From Sphingobacteriia bacterium RIFOXYC2_FULL_35_18 (GTDB lineage: Bacteria; Bacteroidota; Bacteroidia; Chitinophagales; Chitinophagaceae): a stretch of 64,000 nt of DNA. Where the stretch lies: contig MIAG01000010.1 of the NCBI GenBank assembly GCA_001829005.1, positions 1 to 64,000 of the forward strand, read 5' to 3'. The notes beneath the pieces are model-generated. The model was not told the DNA's origin. It made no database searches and saw only the letters and a list, made by a program, of their open reading frames with translations. Made by a program: the position numbers and the translations under genes. The first letter of the stretch is position 1; every line of letters starts with the position of its first letter. Positions 46,736 to 55,478 of the stretch are shown here, piece by piece.

Positions 46736-48520
46736 ATGAAACATATTAGGAATTTTTGTATCATCGCACATATAGACCATGGTAAGAGCACATTGGCCGA
46801 TCGTTTATTAGAACATACTAAATCGGTTGGGGAAAGAGATATGATGAACCAGGTACTAGATGATATGGACTTGGAGCGAGAGAAAGGCATTACTATCAAG
46901 AGCCACGCGATTCAAATTAATTATACGCATAAAGGGGAAGTATACACTCTAAATTTGATTGATACTCCGGGTCACGTAGATTTTAGTTATGAAGTAAGCC
47001 GTGCTTTGGCTGCTTGCGAAGGGGCATTATTATTGGTAGATGCTTCTCAGGGTATTCAAGCTCAAACCATCAGTAATTTGTACTTAGCCATCGACAACGA
47101 CTTGGAAATTATTCCAGTGATCAATAAGATTGATATGGATGGAGCAAAAATTCCAGAAGTAACCGATCAAATCATTGATTTAATTGGCTGTAAGCAGGAA
47201 GACATTTTATTGGCCAGTGGAAAATCTGGTATTGGAATTGATGAAATTTTACAAGCCATTGTAGAACGTATTCCTGCACCAGCTGGAAGTGTGGATGCTC
47301 CATTGCAAGCTTTGATTTTTGACAGTGTTTACAATAGTTTCAGAGGAATCATCATTTACTATAGAATCGTAAATGGCACCTTAAAGAAGGGAGATAAAAT
47401 TCGATTTGTTGCAACTGGAAATGATTATATAGCCGATGAAGTGGGGGTGCTTAAATTTACGATGACGCCCAAAGACCAAGTAAGTGCAGGCGATGTGGGG
47501 TATATTATCACAGGTATTAAAAATGCCAAAGAAGTGAAAGTGGGAGATACCCTTACATTGGCCAATAATCCAGGCGAAATGATTCATGGTTTTGAGGAAG
47601 TAAAACCAATGGTTTTCGCAGGAATTTTCCCAGTAAACACCGATGAGTTTGAAGAATTAAGAGATTGCATGGACAAACTGCAATTGAATGATGCTTCATT
47701 AACTTTTGAATTAGAAACTTCACAAGCATTGGGCTTTGGTTTCCGTTGCGGATTCTTAGGTCTATTGCATATGGAAATTATTCAGGAAAGATTAGAGCGT
47801 GAGTTCAATCAAACCGTAATCACCACAGTACCCAATGTAAGCTTTAATGCATTTACAACTAGGGGCGAAAAGATTTTAGTCAACAATCCGGTTGAAATGC
47901 CTGATCAAGTTAAAATTGATCGCATTGAAGAACCTTTTATTAAAGCACAGATCATTACATTGCCCGATTATATTGGAAATATCATGACCCTTTGCTTAGG
48001 CAAGCGTGGTATTTTGCTGAATCAAAGTTATTTAACGCCAACCAGGGTTGAGTTGATTTTTGAAATGCCTTTAACGGAGATCGTATTTGATTTCTACGAC
48101 AAATTAAAGAGTTCTACTAGGGGATATGCTTCTTTTGATTATACCCCCATTGATCATCGTGAAGCGGATATTGTTAAAATGGACATCCTGTTGAACAATG
48201 AAAAAGTAGATGCATTGAGTGCATTAATTCATAGAGGAAGGGCCACCGATTTTGGCAGAAAACTCTGCGAAAAATTGAAAGAATTATTGCCTCGTCAACA
48301 ATTCCAAATTGCTATTCAAGCTGCCATTGGAGCTAAAGTAGTAGCAAGAGAAAATATTAGTGCTATCCGTAAAGATGTAACTGCAAAATGTTATGGGGGT
48401 GATATCAGCCGTAAAAGAAAGCTATTAGAAAAGCAGAAAGAAGGAAAGAAACGTATGCGCCAAATTGGTAACGTAGAAATTCCTCAGGAAGCTTTCTTAG
48501 CAGTTTTGAAGCTCGATTAA
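46736..48520 (+). CDS. lepA: Elongation factor 4 (back-translocating GTPase)
   Basis: 594 residues. A ribosome-associated GTPase that helps under ionic or translational stress. GTP-binding motifs: [28 protein letters not shown] and [12 protein letters not shown]; the LepA-specific C-terminus ([20 protein letters not shown]) is present. The promoter places the transcription start within a few bases of the ATG, so the mRNA may be nearly leaderless. It overlaps the convergent hypothetical gene by 4 bases. Confidence 0.97.
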   Translation: MKHIRNFCIIAHIDHGKSTLADRLLEHTKSVGERDMMNQVLDDMDLEREKGITIKSHAIQINYTHKGEVYTLNLIDTPGHVDFSYEVSRALAACEGALLLVDASQGIQAQTISNLYLAIDNDLEIIPVINKIDMDGAKIPEVTDQIIDLIGCKQEDILLASGKSGIGIDEILQAIVERIPAPAGSVDAPLQALIFDSVYNSFRGIIIYYRIVNGTLKKGDKIRFVATGNDYIADEVGVLKFTMTPKDQVSAGDVGYIITGIKNAKEVKVGDTLTLANNPGEMIHGFEEVKPMVFAGIFPVNTDEFEELRDCMDKLQLNDASLTFELETSQALGFGFRCGFLGLLHMEIIQERLEREFNQTVITTVPNVSFNAFTTRGEKILVNNPVEMPDQVKIDRIEEPFIKAQIITLPDYIGNIMTLCLGKRGILLNQSYLTPTRVELIFEMPLTEIVFDFYDKLKSSTRGYASFDYTPIDHREADIVKMDILLNNEKVDALSALIHRGRATDFGRKLCEKLKELLPRQQFQIAIQAAIGAKVVARENISAIRKDVTAKCYGGDISRKRKLLEKQKEGKKRMRQIGNVEIPQEAFLAVLKLD

Positions 48521-49383
48521 TCGGGCTCAACCGCTTCGTATTCCGGGATATATACCCAACGTCCATATTCCCATTTAAAGCCCTCCACAGTGCCATATGG
48601 TACTAGGGTATGCTTTTTATTGGGTTCATTCGACTCGCTCATCAACTTCACAAATACAATACGATCGAGCTTTGCATCGTAGTTTAATTTGGCATTGGCT
48701 TGCTTTTTAAACTCCAAGCAAAATCTGCTTACTGGTTGTTTTGGTTTATTAATATCGTTGGGGTAATTGAAAAATTTTCCGCCAAATAAGGGCTTCCCTT
48801 CTAAATCAAAGTGCAATACTTCAATCCATTTTTTGGTGCTCCTTGCATCGTTTTCATCATAGCCCAATAAGGTATAGTATTTCTTATTGTTGTATTCTTT
48901 TTGAATAATATTATAATAGACTGCGCCAATCCAGTTTTGATTGGTTCTTATAGAATCATATGGGTTCTCTGTAAAATCTGCACCGTCGTACAAAGGAATT
49001 AATTTTAAACTACCATCCTTGGTATTCATTTGTATGGCTCCTTTGTAGCGATAATAGCTAAAGTCTTTCATTAATTGCCAGGTAATAATTCTAAAACTAC
49101 TGTCGGGGGCATACAATCTAGAAATGGTTTTTAAAGAATCAAAACCATAGTGAAAAGAGTAGGGGGTTCTTAATGCTTGTACCAATTGTCTAGTAAAAAA
49201 ACTGTCTGCTCTTAATCGGTCTTCTGTGTCGTCTCCATTTAAAATAGTAAATGCAGATGCTGCCAATATTTTTTCTGCTTCGGCTAATAGGCTTTTATTG
49301 GCTGGAGTTTGGGCTTGTACGGTATTGCTTTCATAAAAAAACAAAGCCAGTAATACCACTATAATTATTTTGCGCGGAAACAT
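48517..49383 (-). CDS. Exported protein of unknown function
   Basis: 288 residues with a signal peptide (about 1-25, [19 protein letters not shown]). The mature part has no recognised catalytic motif; it contains aromatic-rich segments such as [20 protein letters not shown] and [15 protein letters not shown]. It is probably periplasmic or lipid-facing. It is the last gene of the heptose/glycosyltransferase cluster, separated from gmhB by about 50 bases, so the operon link is uncertain. Confidence 0.75.
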   Translation of the reverse strand: MFPRKIIIVVLLALFFYESNTVQAQTPANKSLLAEAEKILAASAFTILNGDDTEDRLRADSFFTRQLVQALRTPYSFHYGFDSLKTISRLYAPDSSFRIITWQLMKDFSYYRYKGAIQMNTKDGSLKLIPLYDGADFTENPYDSIRTNQNWIGAVYYNIIQKEYNNKKYYTLLGYDENDARSTKKWIEVLHFDLEGKPLFGGKFFNYPNDINKPKQPVSRFCLEFKKQANAKLNYDAKLDRIVFVKLMSESNEPNKKHTLVPYGTVEGFKWEYGRWVYIPEYEAVEPD

Positions 49384-49434
49384 ACAGCAAATTACAAGTA
49401 ATTAAACCTACACGAACTGCTTCGTATAATTTTA

Positions 49435-49998
49435 TCATTTTTTTGCATGTATGCAAGCTTCTGCAAAAGCCATTAAATGGTTAAAGCGTAAATCAATCAT
49501 TGGGTCTGGATAGGGGGTGTCTGGATGCGTAGTAGCTAAGAAAACGGTATGCATACCTGCATTTCTACCAAATTTCATATCACTCATTCTATTACCCACC
49601 ATGATGGATTTGCTTAAATCAATTTCTGGGAAATCTGATTTTGCCTGAAAAGCCATCCCAGCTTGGGGTTTTCGATTGGGAGAATCGTCTGCCAAATCTG
49701 GACAATAATAAATATGATCAATCTTTCCGCCTTCTTTTTCAATGGCTTGCAACATGGGGTTGTGTATATTGTTCAAATCTTCGGCAGTCATTAGTCCCTT
49801 GCCAATTCCTTTTTGGTTGGTAACAATCACAATCCGTCTAAAAATTTCATTTAATGATGCGATTGCTTCGGGCACTCCTTCATAAAAACGAAACTCAGTC
49901 CAATTGCGGATATAGTCTTCTTTTTTTTCGTAATTCAATACACCATCTCGGTCTAAGAAAAGTGTCCAGCTGGTATCAATCGGTGCTAATGAAAACAT
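49435..49998 (-). CDS. gmhB: HAD-IIIA phosphatase, probable heptose-1,7-bisphosphate 7-phosphatase
   Basis: 187 residues. HAD motif I (FLDRDGVLNYEK), motif II region (IVIVTNQKGIGKG), lysine in NRKPQAGM and a motif IV-like MVGNRMSDMKFGRNAG are visible. GmhB removes the 7-phosphate in ADP-heptose synthesis for LPS. The gmhA gene 1 base away strongly supports this. Histidinol-phosphatase-like activity is the alternative for the HAD-IIIA family. Confidence 0.85.
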   Translation of the reverse strand: MFSLAPIDTSWTLFLDRDGVLNYEKKEDYIRNWTEFRFYEGVPEAIASLNEIFRRIVIVTNQKGIGKGLMTAEDLNNIHNPMLQAIEKEGGKIDHIYYCPDLADDSPNRKPQAGMAFQAKSDFPEIDLSKSIMVGNRMSDMKFGRNAGMHTVFLATTHPDTPYPDPMIDLRFNHLMAFAEACIHAKK

Positions 49999-49999
49999 A

Positions 50000-50575
50000 C
50001 TAAGGAAATAAATTGGCTTCTACCAGTTCACAAATAATATGACCTAACATAATATGACTCTCTTGAATGCGGGGAGTATTTGTTGAAGGGACATTGAGTA
50101 AGTATTGAGACAAGGCACTTAGTTTTCCGCCATCGTTACCAGTAAACCCAATGGTAGTAATATTCTTGGCTTTTGCTGTTTCAAATGCTTTTACAATATT
50201 GGGTGAATTACCCGAAGTACTCAATCCAATTAAAATATCACCCGTTTGCATAGTGCCTTCAACCAATCTACTGTATACTTCATCGTAGCCATAATCATTG
50301 GCTACAGCAGTTAAGTAAGAACTATTGCAATGCAATGCATCCGAAGGCAATGCTTGTCTGTTTTTATAGAATCTGCCTGAGAACTCCGCAGCCAAATGTT
50401 GTGCATCAGCTGCGCTCCCCCCATTGCCACAAAACTGCACTTTATGCCCATTTTTAAAAGCAATCGTAACGGCATCCACAATTAACCCTAACTGTTCCAT
50501 AATGGTAGGGTTATTGAGTAAATCTTGTTTTACCTGAATGGACTCTTCGATAATTGACCGGATTCGATTCATCAT
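50000..50575 (-). CDS. gmhA: Phosphoheptose isomerase
   Basis: 191 residues, SIS domain. It converts sedoheptulose-7-phosphate to heptose-7-phosphate, the first step towards ADP-heptose. GNGGSAADAQHLAAEFSGRF and LSTSGNSPNIVKAFETAK are diagnostic, and the histidine region QESHIMLGHIICE is present. It sits between gmhB and a glycosyltransferase gene, so heptose synthesis and glycan assembly are linked here. Confidence 0.92.
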   Translation of the reverse strand: MMNRIRSIIEESIQVKQDLLNNPTIMEQLGLIVDAVTIAFKNGHKVQFCGNGGSAADAQHLAAEFSGRFYKNRQALPSDALHCNSSYLTAVANDYGYDEVYSRLVEGTMQTGDILIGLSTSGNSPNIVKAFETAKAKNITTIGFTGNDGGKLSALSQYLLNVPSTNTPRIQESHIMLGHIICELVEANLFP

Positions 50576-50585
50576 AATCGGTTAT

Positions 50586-51728
50586 TTATTTTGAAAGATC
50601 AATGATGGCATTCGCCAATTGATCCCATTGGTATTTCTTCTTTTCTCTACGAAGGTGGGGTAAAAAATAATCCTCACCTAACAAATATAATTGTTCAATT
50701 TGGGCTGCAATGCTTTCTGGTGTGGGGTTGGCCACCAATCCACTTTGGTCTGCTTCAATCATATCGGGCAATGCACCTACATTCGTCACCAACATGGGCT
50801 TCTCAAAATGATAGGCTAGTGGGGTAACACCACTTTGTGTGGCATTTCTGTAAGGTTGAATCACAAAATCACAAGCATTTAAATAGTATTGTACCTCATC
50901 TTGAGGTATAAACTCGGTAAAAGCATAAATCAAATCTTGAATTCCGAGTGATTCAATTAGCGATTGATAGTTTTCTTTTCCTTCATAATATTCACCCGCA
51001 ATCAATAATTTAATGGGAGCTTTTTGAGACGCTATATTTTTTGTTGCTACTATTTTCAAGGCTTCCAATAAAAGATCTAATCCTTTATACTTTCTAATAA
51101 AGCCAAAAAATAAAATGATATGCTCATCAGCTGGCAGGCCCAAATGCTTTCTAGCAGCTTCTTTTGGCATGATGTTCCCAAAACTATCGTACAATGGATG
51201 CGAACAAGTAAGGCCTTTTTTATGTGTGAAGCTTCTTAAATCTTGGTGCACTTTTTCACTCATGGTGATGAACCCGTCCACTGCACCAATAAAATATTTA
51301 GTAAACCAATAATCTCCGAATCTTTTTTCGTGTGGAATAATATTGTCTGCAATGCAAATCACTTTAGATACCCTATTCCATTTAATGATTCGTAAAATGG
51401 TTCCCAAACAGGGTCCCATAAAAGGCAACCAAAAACGAACCAATATTATTGGGGCTTTTAATTGAGCAATTTTGAATCCCATCCAAATCCAGTTAAATGG
51501 ATTAATAGAGTTGATGCTCACATGAATGGTTAAGTCGGAAGGGGTGGGCTCAGTGCTGTACTGCGATTTGCCGGGGAACAAGAAGGAAGGATATTGGAGC
51601 GAAAAAGTATAGATGGTTACTTTAAAACCTTGTTGCTGAAATTGTCTGGCTAATCTTTCATTGAATGAAGCGATGCCCCCACTTCTAAAAGGCCAAGTGG
51701 TTCCAATTAAGATCAGCTCTTTTTCCAT
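50586..51728 (-). CDS. Glycosyltransferase family 4
   Basis: 380 residues, GT-B fold. The N-terminal TTWPFRSGGIASFNERL and the C-terminal donor-binding segments (IILFFGFIRKYKGLDLLLEA, YRNATQSGVTPLAYHFEKP) mark a retaining GT4 enzyme. It probably adds a sugar to an LPS or surface glycan. Donor and acceptor are unknown. It lies 10 bases from each neighbour. Confidence 0.86.
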   Translation of the reverse strand: MEKELILIGTTWPFRSGGIASFNERLARQFQQQGFKVTIYTFSLQYPSFLFPGKSQYSTEPTPSDLTIHVSINSINPFNWIWMGFKIAQLKAPIILVRFWLPFMGPCLGTILRIIKWNRVSKVICIADNIIPHEKRFGDYWFTKYFIGAVDGFITMSEKVHQDLRSFTHKKGLTCSHPLYDSFGNIMPKEAARKHLGLPADEHIILFFGFIRKYKGLDLLLEALKIVATKNIASQKAPIKLLIAGEYYEGKENYQSLIESLGIQDLIYAFTEFIPQDEVQYYLNACDFVIQPYRNATQSGVTPLAYHFEKPMLVTNVGALPDMIEADQSGLVANPTPESIAAQIEQLYLLGEDYFLPHLRREKKKYQWDQLANAIIDLSK

Positions 51729-51737
51729 GCTAAACTA

Positions 51738-52688
51738 TTAAGCTTCTTCCAGTCCTAATTTCTCTTCAATTAAATAGACATTTCTTTCTGATGCATTTCT
51801 TGCCACTAACTCAGCCACAAATCCGGTTAAGAACAATTGCATACCAATAATCATGACAGCCAATGCTATATAAAATGCAGGTTTATTGGTGATGCCTACT
51901 TCAGGGTCCAATATTTTTGCAACCATTAAATAGCCGCTGGTCAGGAAACCAATCAAGAAAGCCAATGTTCCGTATAAGCCAAAAAATTGCATGGGCTTCT
52001 TCCCAAATTTTCCTAAGAACATAATAGTGCCTAAATCGAGGAAGCCATTGATGAATCGGTCCCAGCCAAATTTAGTAGTCCCGTATTTTCTAGGTCTATG
52101 CTCCACTATTTTTTCGCCAATTTTTCTAAATCCACTCCATTTAGCCAACACTGGAATATAGCGGTGCATTTCACCAAATACTTCAATGCATTTGACCACT
52201 TTTCTTTTATATGCTTTTAATCCACAATTGAAATCGTGCAGTTTGATTCCAGAACTTTTCCTAGCTACTGCGTTAAATAATTTTGAAGGAATATTTTTAG
52301 TCAAAGTATTATCGTAGCGTTTCTTTTTCCATCCACTCACCATATCAAATCCACCTTCAATAATCATTTGATATAATTCAGGAATTTCATCTGGAGAGTC
52401 TTGCATATCTGCATCCATAGTAATAACTACATCACCTTGCGCGGCTTTAAATCCTTCGTTTAATGCTGCAGATTTTCCATAATTTCTTTGGAATTTAATG
52501 CCCTTGATATTTGGGTTTGAAGCTGCAATGGTTTGAATCACTTTCCAACTATCGTCGCGGCTTCCATCGTCTATTAGTAATACCTCATAGGTATATCCGT
52601 GTTGATCAACAACCGATTTAATCCAACTACATAATTCAGGCAGTGATTCTTCTTCGTTATATAAGGGTACTACTATAGATAAATTCAT
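51738..52688 (-). CDS. Membrane glycosyltransferase family 2 (DPM1/ArnC-like)
   Basis: 316 residues. GT-A domain with SIVVPLYNEEESLPEL, LLIDDGSRDDSW and the DAD-type metal motif in VVITMDADMQDSPDE, followed by two C-terminal membrane helices at about 235-300. This layout is typical of enzymes that make polyprenyl-phosphate sugars. The product could feed the GtrA protein or another glycan flippase (inference). Confidence 0.88.
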   Translation of the reverse strand: MNLSIVVPLYNEEESLPELCSWIKSVVDQHGYTYEVLLIDDGSRDDSWKVIQTIAASNPNIKGIKFQRNYGKSAALNEGFKAAQGDVVITMDADMQDSPDEIPELYQMIIEGGFDMVSGWKKKRYDNTLTKNIPSKLFNAVARKSSGIKLHDFNCGLKAYKRKVVKCIEVFGEMHRYIPVLAKWSGFRKIGEKIVEHRPRKYGTTKFGWDRFINGFLDLGTIMFLGKFGKKPMQFFGLYGTLAFLIGFLTSGYLMVAKILDPEVGITNKPAFYIALAVMIIGMQLFLTGFVAELVARNASERNVYLIEEKLGLEEA

Positions 52689-52694
52689 GCAATA

Positions 52695-53231
52695 TTATTG
52701 ATCTTCAAATTTTTCTTCTTTACGAATCACTAAGGTAAGCAACAATGATTTTACAAAATCCCAAATAAGTCCTAAACCAGTGCCCATCAAAATTTCTTTC
52801 AAACCAGTCTTCTTCATACTCTCGGCAGACGAGGCCATTGTTTTTTCAATGTCTTCTTCAGAAGCACCAAATTTTTCCATCATTGCCCTGGTTTTTTCTA
52901 AACCAATTTGAGCAGATTTCTCCGTTAAAGTTTCATCAATAATATTATATAACACATAAGTAGCAATCGCAATAATTACTGCTGCAATTGCATAAGACAG
53001 AAAATTAAATTTCAAACCTTCCTGAAATGTCAAGTAACCCCCATTTTGTTTTCTAACTGCAAATCCACCAATTAATAAAATGGCAATCATGTAAGGAACA
53101 AAAGTGGTGGTAAACATTACACTTGTAAAAGTGCTGATATCTACAGCCCAGCTTCCATACATTAATAAAACCGCGGTTAATCCGCAGATTACCCCGTACT
53201 TAATTCCTTCGTTGATTAAATTTGCTTTCAT
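52695..53231 (-). CDS. DUF4199 membrane protein
   Basis: 178 residues with four predicted membrane helices in pairs: near the start (YGVICGLTAVLLMYGSW and VPYMIAILLIGGFAV) and around 75-100, and one near the end. The family is found in Bacteroidota and has no known function. It lies between the dihydroorotase-like gene and the GT2 gene with 6-base gaps on both sides, so it is surely co-transcribed. Confidence 0.8.
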   Translation of the reverse strand: MKANLINEGIKYGVICGLTAVLLMYGSWAVDISTFTSVMFTTTFVPYMIAILLIGGFAVRKQNGGYLTFQEGLKFNFLSYAIAAVIIAIATYVLYNIIDETLTEKSAQIGLEKTRAMMEKFGASEEDIEKTMASSAESMKKTGLKEILMGTGLGLIWDFVKSLLLTLVIRKEEKFEDQ

Positions 53232-53237
53232 GTTTGT

Positions 53238-54500
53238 TTAGTTAATGGTTAATTGACCGTTGTTAATAGTGGCATACACTTTACCATTTAATTCAATATT
53301 GGTAAACGCATTATTAAAGGACTTGCTTTTTATACTTTCTTTTTTTAATTGTGCTACCTGATTACGATGATAAATGGTTAATTCTGCCACTTCATTTTCA
53401 ACAATATGAGTAGAAGGAAGTCCAAAAATATTACGTGCATTCAAAGAAAATAATTCAACCAACCGTTGATTGCTTAATTGACCTAATAAATGGTTCACTA
53501 CACTAAAGGAACTTTCTAAAGCATTCATACCAAAAGAAGCATATTCAAATTCGCAAATTTTGTGGTCCCAATCTTGTGGAAAATGATGGGATGCAATACA
53601 GTCAACTGTTCCATTGATAACACCCTCACGCAGCGCCAACATGTCGGCTCTAGATCTTAAAGGAGGATTTACTTTCAAATAAGTATTGTAGTCTTGTAAA
53701 TCTTCGTCGCAAAAGAATAAATGATAGGGGGTAACGCTGCAAGTAACGTTTAATCCAGCTGCTTTTGCAGCTGCAATTAATTCTAGCGATTCCTTAGTTG
53801 TGATACCTGTAAAATGAATTTTAGAACCACTGTATTTTAATAAATCTAAGTCTCTTTTTAAAATGCTGATTTCAGCTATCGATGGTAAACCAGGCAGGCC
53901 CAATTGGGTAGAGATAACTCCCTCATTCATTAAGCCAGCACTACCAATGCTTCTATCGATGGGGAGTTGAATAAGTACCCCATCAAATGCTTTCACATAC
54001 TGTAATGCTTTTACAAACAAGCCTGCCGATTGAACCGGCAATAATCCATCCGAAAATGCAATGGCACCGCTGTTTCGCATATCATACATTTCGGCCAATT
54101 CTTTGCCATCTGTTTTTTGTGTAATGGCACCCAAAGGATGAATATGAACTGGTAAGTGTTTAGACTGACCAGCAGCATATTCTACTAAGGATTTATTATC
54201 GGTAACAGGTTTGGTATTGGGTAAGGTAAATACCCTGGTGAATCCACCCGCAGCCGCCGCAGCAGCACCAGAAGTAAAGCTTTCATTGAATTCAAAACCG
54301 GGGTCACCAAAATGTGCAAAGCAATCTACCCAACCAATGGATACTTGCAATCCTTCTTGGTTTATTACAGTAGCATTTTCATGCGATAAATTGGTTCCTA
54401 TTTGTTTAATGCGGTTGTTCTCAATTAATAGATCCAGTACTTGTCCGTTGTGAGGGGATTGGGGGTCGTTAATCAGCACCTGCTTCAGTAGAATGTTCAT
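53238..54500 (-). CDS. Dihydroorotase homologue lacking metal ligands (pseudo-dihydroorotase)
   Basis: 420 residues from the ATG at 54500 (MNILLKQVLIND); a start 22 codons upstream would run into the tRNA-Pro promoter area. The fold is that of dihydroorotase (FTLPNTKPVTDNKSL, VTCSVTPYHLFFCDED, LKVNPPLRSRADM). The metal-binding HxH is replaced: residues 59-68 read DCFAHFGDPG where active enzymes have a DxHxHxREPG pattern, and the usual TDHAPH reads SHHFPQ. It is thus probably non-catalytic, like the PyrC-prime partners of aspartate transcarbamoylase; another protein must supply activity. Confidence 0.82.
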   Translation of the reverse strand: MNILLKQVLINDPQSPHNGQVLDLLIENNRIKQIGTNLSHENATVINQEGLQVSIGWVDCFAHFGDPGFEFNESFTSGAAAAAAGGFTRVFTLPNTKPVTDNKSLVEYAAGQSKHLPVHIHPLGAITQKTDGKELAEMYDMRNSGAIAFSDGLLPVQSAGLFVKALQYVKAFDGVLIQLPIDRSIGSAGLMNEGVISTQLGLPGLPSIAEISILKRDLDLLKYSGSKIHFTGITTKESLELIAAAKAAGLNVTCSVTPYHLFFCDEDLQDYNTYLKVNPPLRSRADMLALREGVINGTVDCIASHHFPQDWDHKICEFEYASFGMNALESSFSVVNHLLGQLSNQRLVELFSLNARNIFGLPSTHIVENEVAELTIYHRNQVAQLKKESIKSKSFNNAFTNIELNGKVYATINNGQLTIN

Positions 54501-54550
54501 GCAGTAGTTGAAAATTTTATGCAATATAGCCTGAAAATTTCTTTTCACCC

Positions 54551-54558
54551 TATATTTG
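54551..54558 (+). promoter_or_regulatory. -7 promoter box of tRNA-Pro
   Basis: TATATTTG matches TAnnTTTG exactly and lies 28 bases before the tRNA. Its -33 partner is weak (CTG with a 17-base spacer). Confidence 0.5.
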
Positions 54559-54586
54559 CACCCCATTCAATAAATGGGATAAAGTT

Positions 54587-54660
54587 CGGGACGTAGCGCA
54601 GCCCGGTAGCGCACACGTCTGGGGGGCGTGGGGTCGCAAGTTCAAATCTTGTCGTCCCGA
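54587..54660 (+). tRNA. tRNA-Pro (anticodon GGG)
   Basis: A 74-base cloverleaf. Acceptor CGGGACG/CGTCCCG pairs fully; D stem GCGC/GCGC; anticodon stem CACGT/GCGTG with loop CTGGGGG; T stem GCAAG/CTTGT with loop TTCAAAT; discriminator A. CCA is not encoded. It marks the boundary between ordinary genes and the defence-like segment, but no repeat of its 3' end was seen downstream. Confidence 0.95.
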
Positions 54661-54670
54661 CTAAAGGAGA

Positions 54671-54700
54671 AGATCAATCGAAAGATTGGTCTTTTTTTTG
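54671..54700 (+). terminator. Terminator after tRNA-Pro
   Basis: AGATCAATC and GATTGGTCT pair around a GAAA loop and are followed by a run of eight T. Confidence 0.85.
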
Positions 54701-54746
54701 TTTTCAGAAGACAGTTTGCCCACAGATTTTACGAGTAGGGTTAAAT

Positions 54747-54782
54747 ATTTTGTTAGGATTCTAGCTATTTTCCTAACAAAAT
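54747..54782. promoter_or_regulatory. Perfect 12-base inverted repeat upstream of abiEi
   Basis: ATTTTGTTAGGA (54747-54758) and TCCTAACAAAAT (54771-54782) are exact inverted copies with a 12-base spacer. No T run follows directly on the plus strand, so a protein-binding site is likelier than a terminator. The right arm touches the first of two further operator-like repeats. Confidence 0.55.
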
Positions 54783-54855
54783 TTGACACCTTTTTACAAA
54801 GAATTGTGTCATGAATTTTTAATTTGACACCTTTTTGCGTATATTTGTGTCATGA
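54780..54855 (+). promoter_or_regulatory. Two direct copies of an inverted-repeat operator, with promoter, at the abiEi start
   Basis: Two 35-base copies (54780-54814 and 54821-54855, period 41) each contain TGACAC-N16-GTGTCA (54784-54811 and 54825-54852). The second copy spans a TATATTTG box (54840-54847) and its right arm runs into the ATG at 54852. AbiEi antitoxins are known to repress their own operon by binding inverted repeats, which fits. Binding here is inference. Confidence 0.65.
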
Positions 54856-55478
54856 TTTCTGCAAGTAAATACATAGAAAACCATATTAAGGAGCTCAATC
54901 CTGGGACAATTTTGTTCCCTTCAGACTTTCGTGGAGCTGGGTCTGAGAATGCAATTAAGCTTGTTTTATCGCGGCTAGCTCAGGAAGGAATAATTGAACG
55001 CCTAGGTCATGGAATTTATTATTTCCCTCAATACGATGATGAATTAGGGAAATTGACACCTTCGATGGAAAAAATTGCAAAAGCAATTGCAGCAAGAGAA
55101 CAAGTCAGGATTCTACCAACAGGATCTACTGCTCTCAATCAGTTAGGTCTCTCTACACAAATTCCAATGAACGCAGTTTACTTGACTGATGGTGCGCGAA
55201 GAACGATACATATTGGCAAAGGGACAATTGTTTTCAAGCCGACTACCCCTAAAAAGTTTGCCTACAAAGGAAAATATAGCGGGTTGCTTATCAGAGCACT
55301 TGAAGATATAAACCTTAAAGATATCGATAGTGATATGTATAGGCGTATACGGAAGTTAGTTCAAAAGGAGGATAATGAATTATTAGAACACGATTTAAAA
55401 CTGGCACCTGCAAAGATTCACGATTATTTGCTGACAATTATCAAAGAACAACACCATGAAATGGATAGAACAAACTAA
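54852..55478 (+). CDS. abiEi: Type IV toxin-antitoxin system antitoxin, AbiEi family (DUF6088-like)
   Basis: 208 residues. A winged-helix N-terminus (VLSRLAQEGIIERLGHGIYYF at about 36-58) precedes the AbiEi-type C-terminal domain, with REQVRILPTGSTALNQLGL and DGARRTIHIGKG. The antitoxin is thought to counter the nucleotidyltransferase toxin and to repress the operon. The -7 box ends 4 bases before the ATG, so the mRNA may be leaderless; no other suitable Met is near. The stop overlaps the toxin start by 23 bases. Confidence 0.85.
   Translation: MISASKYIENHIKELNPGTILFPSDFRGAGSENAIKLVLSRLAQEGIIERLGHGIYYFPQYDDELGKLTPSMEKIAKAIAAREQVRILPTGSTALNQLGLSTQIPMNAVYLTDGARRTIHIGKGTIVFKPTTPKKFAYKGKYSGLLIRALEDINLKDIDSDMYRRIRKLVQKEDNELLEHDLKLAPAKIHDYLLTIIKEQHHEMDRTN

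Noticed and set aside
48505..48535. Palindrome around the lepA stop codon considered as a terminator.
   Set aside because: No T run and it lies inside overlapping coding ends.
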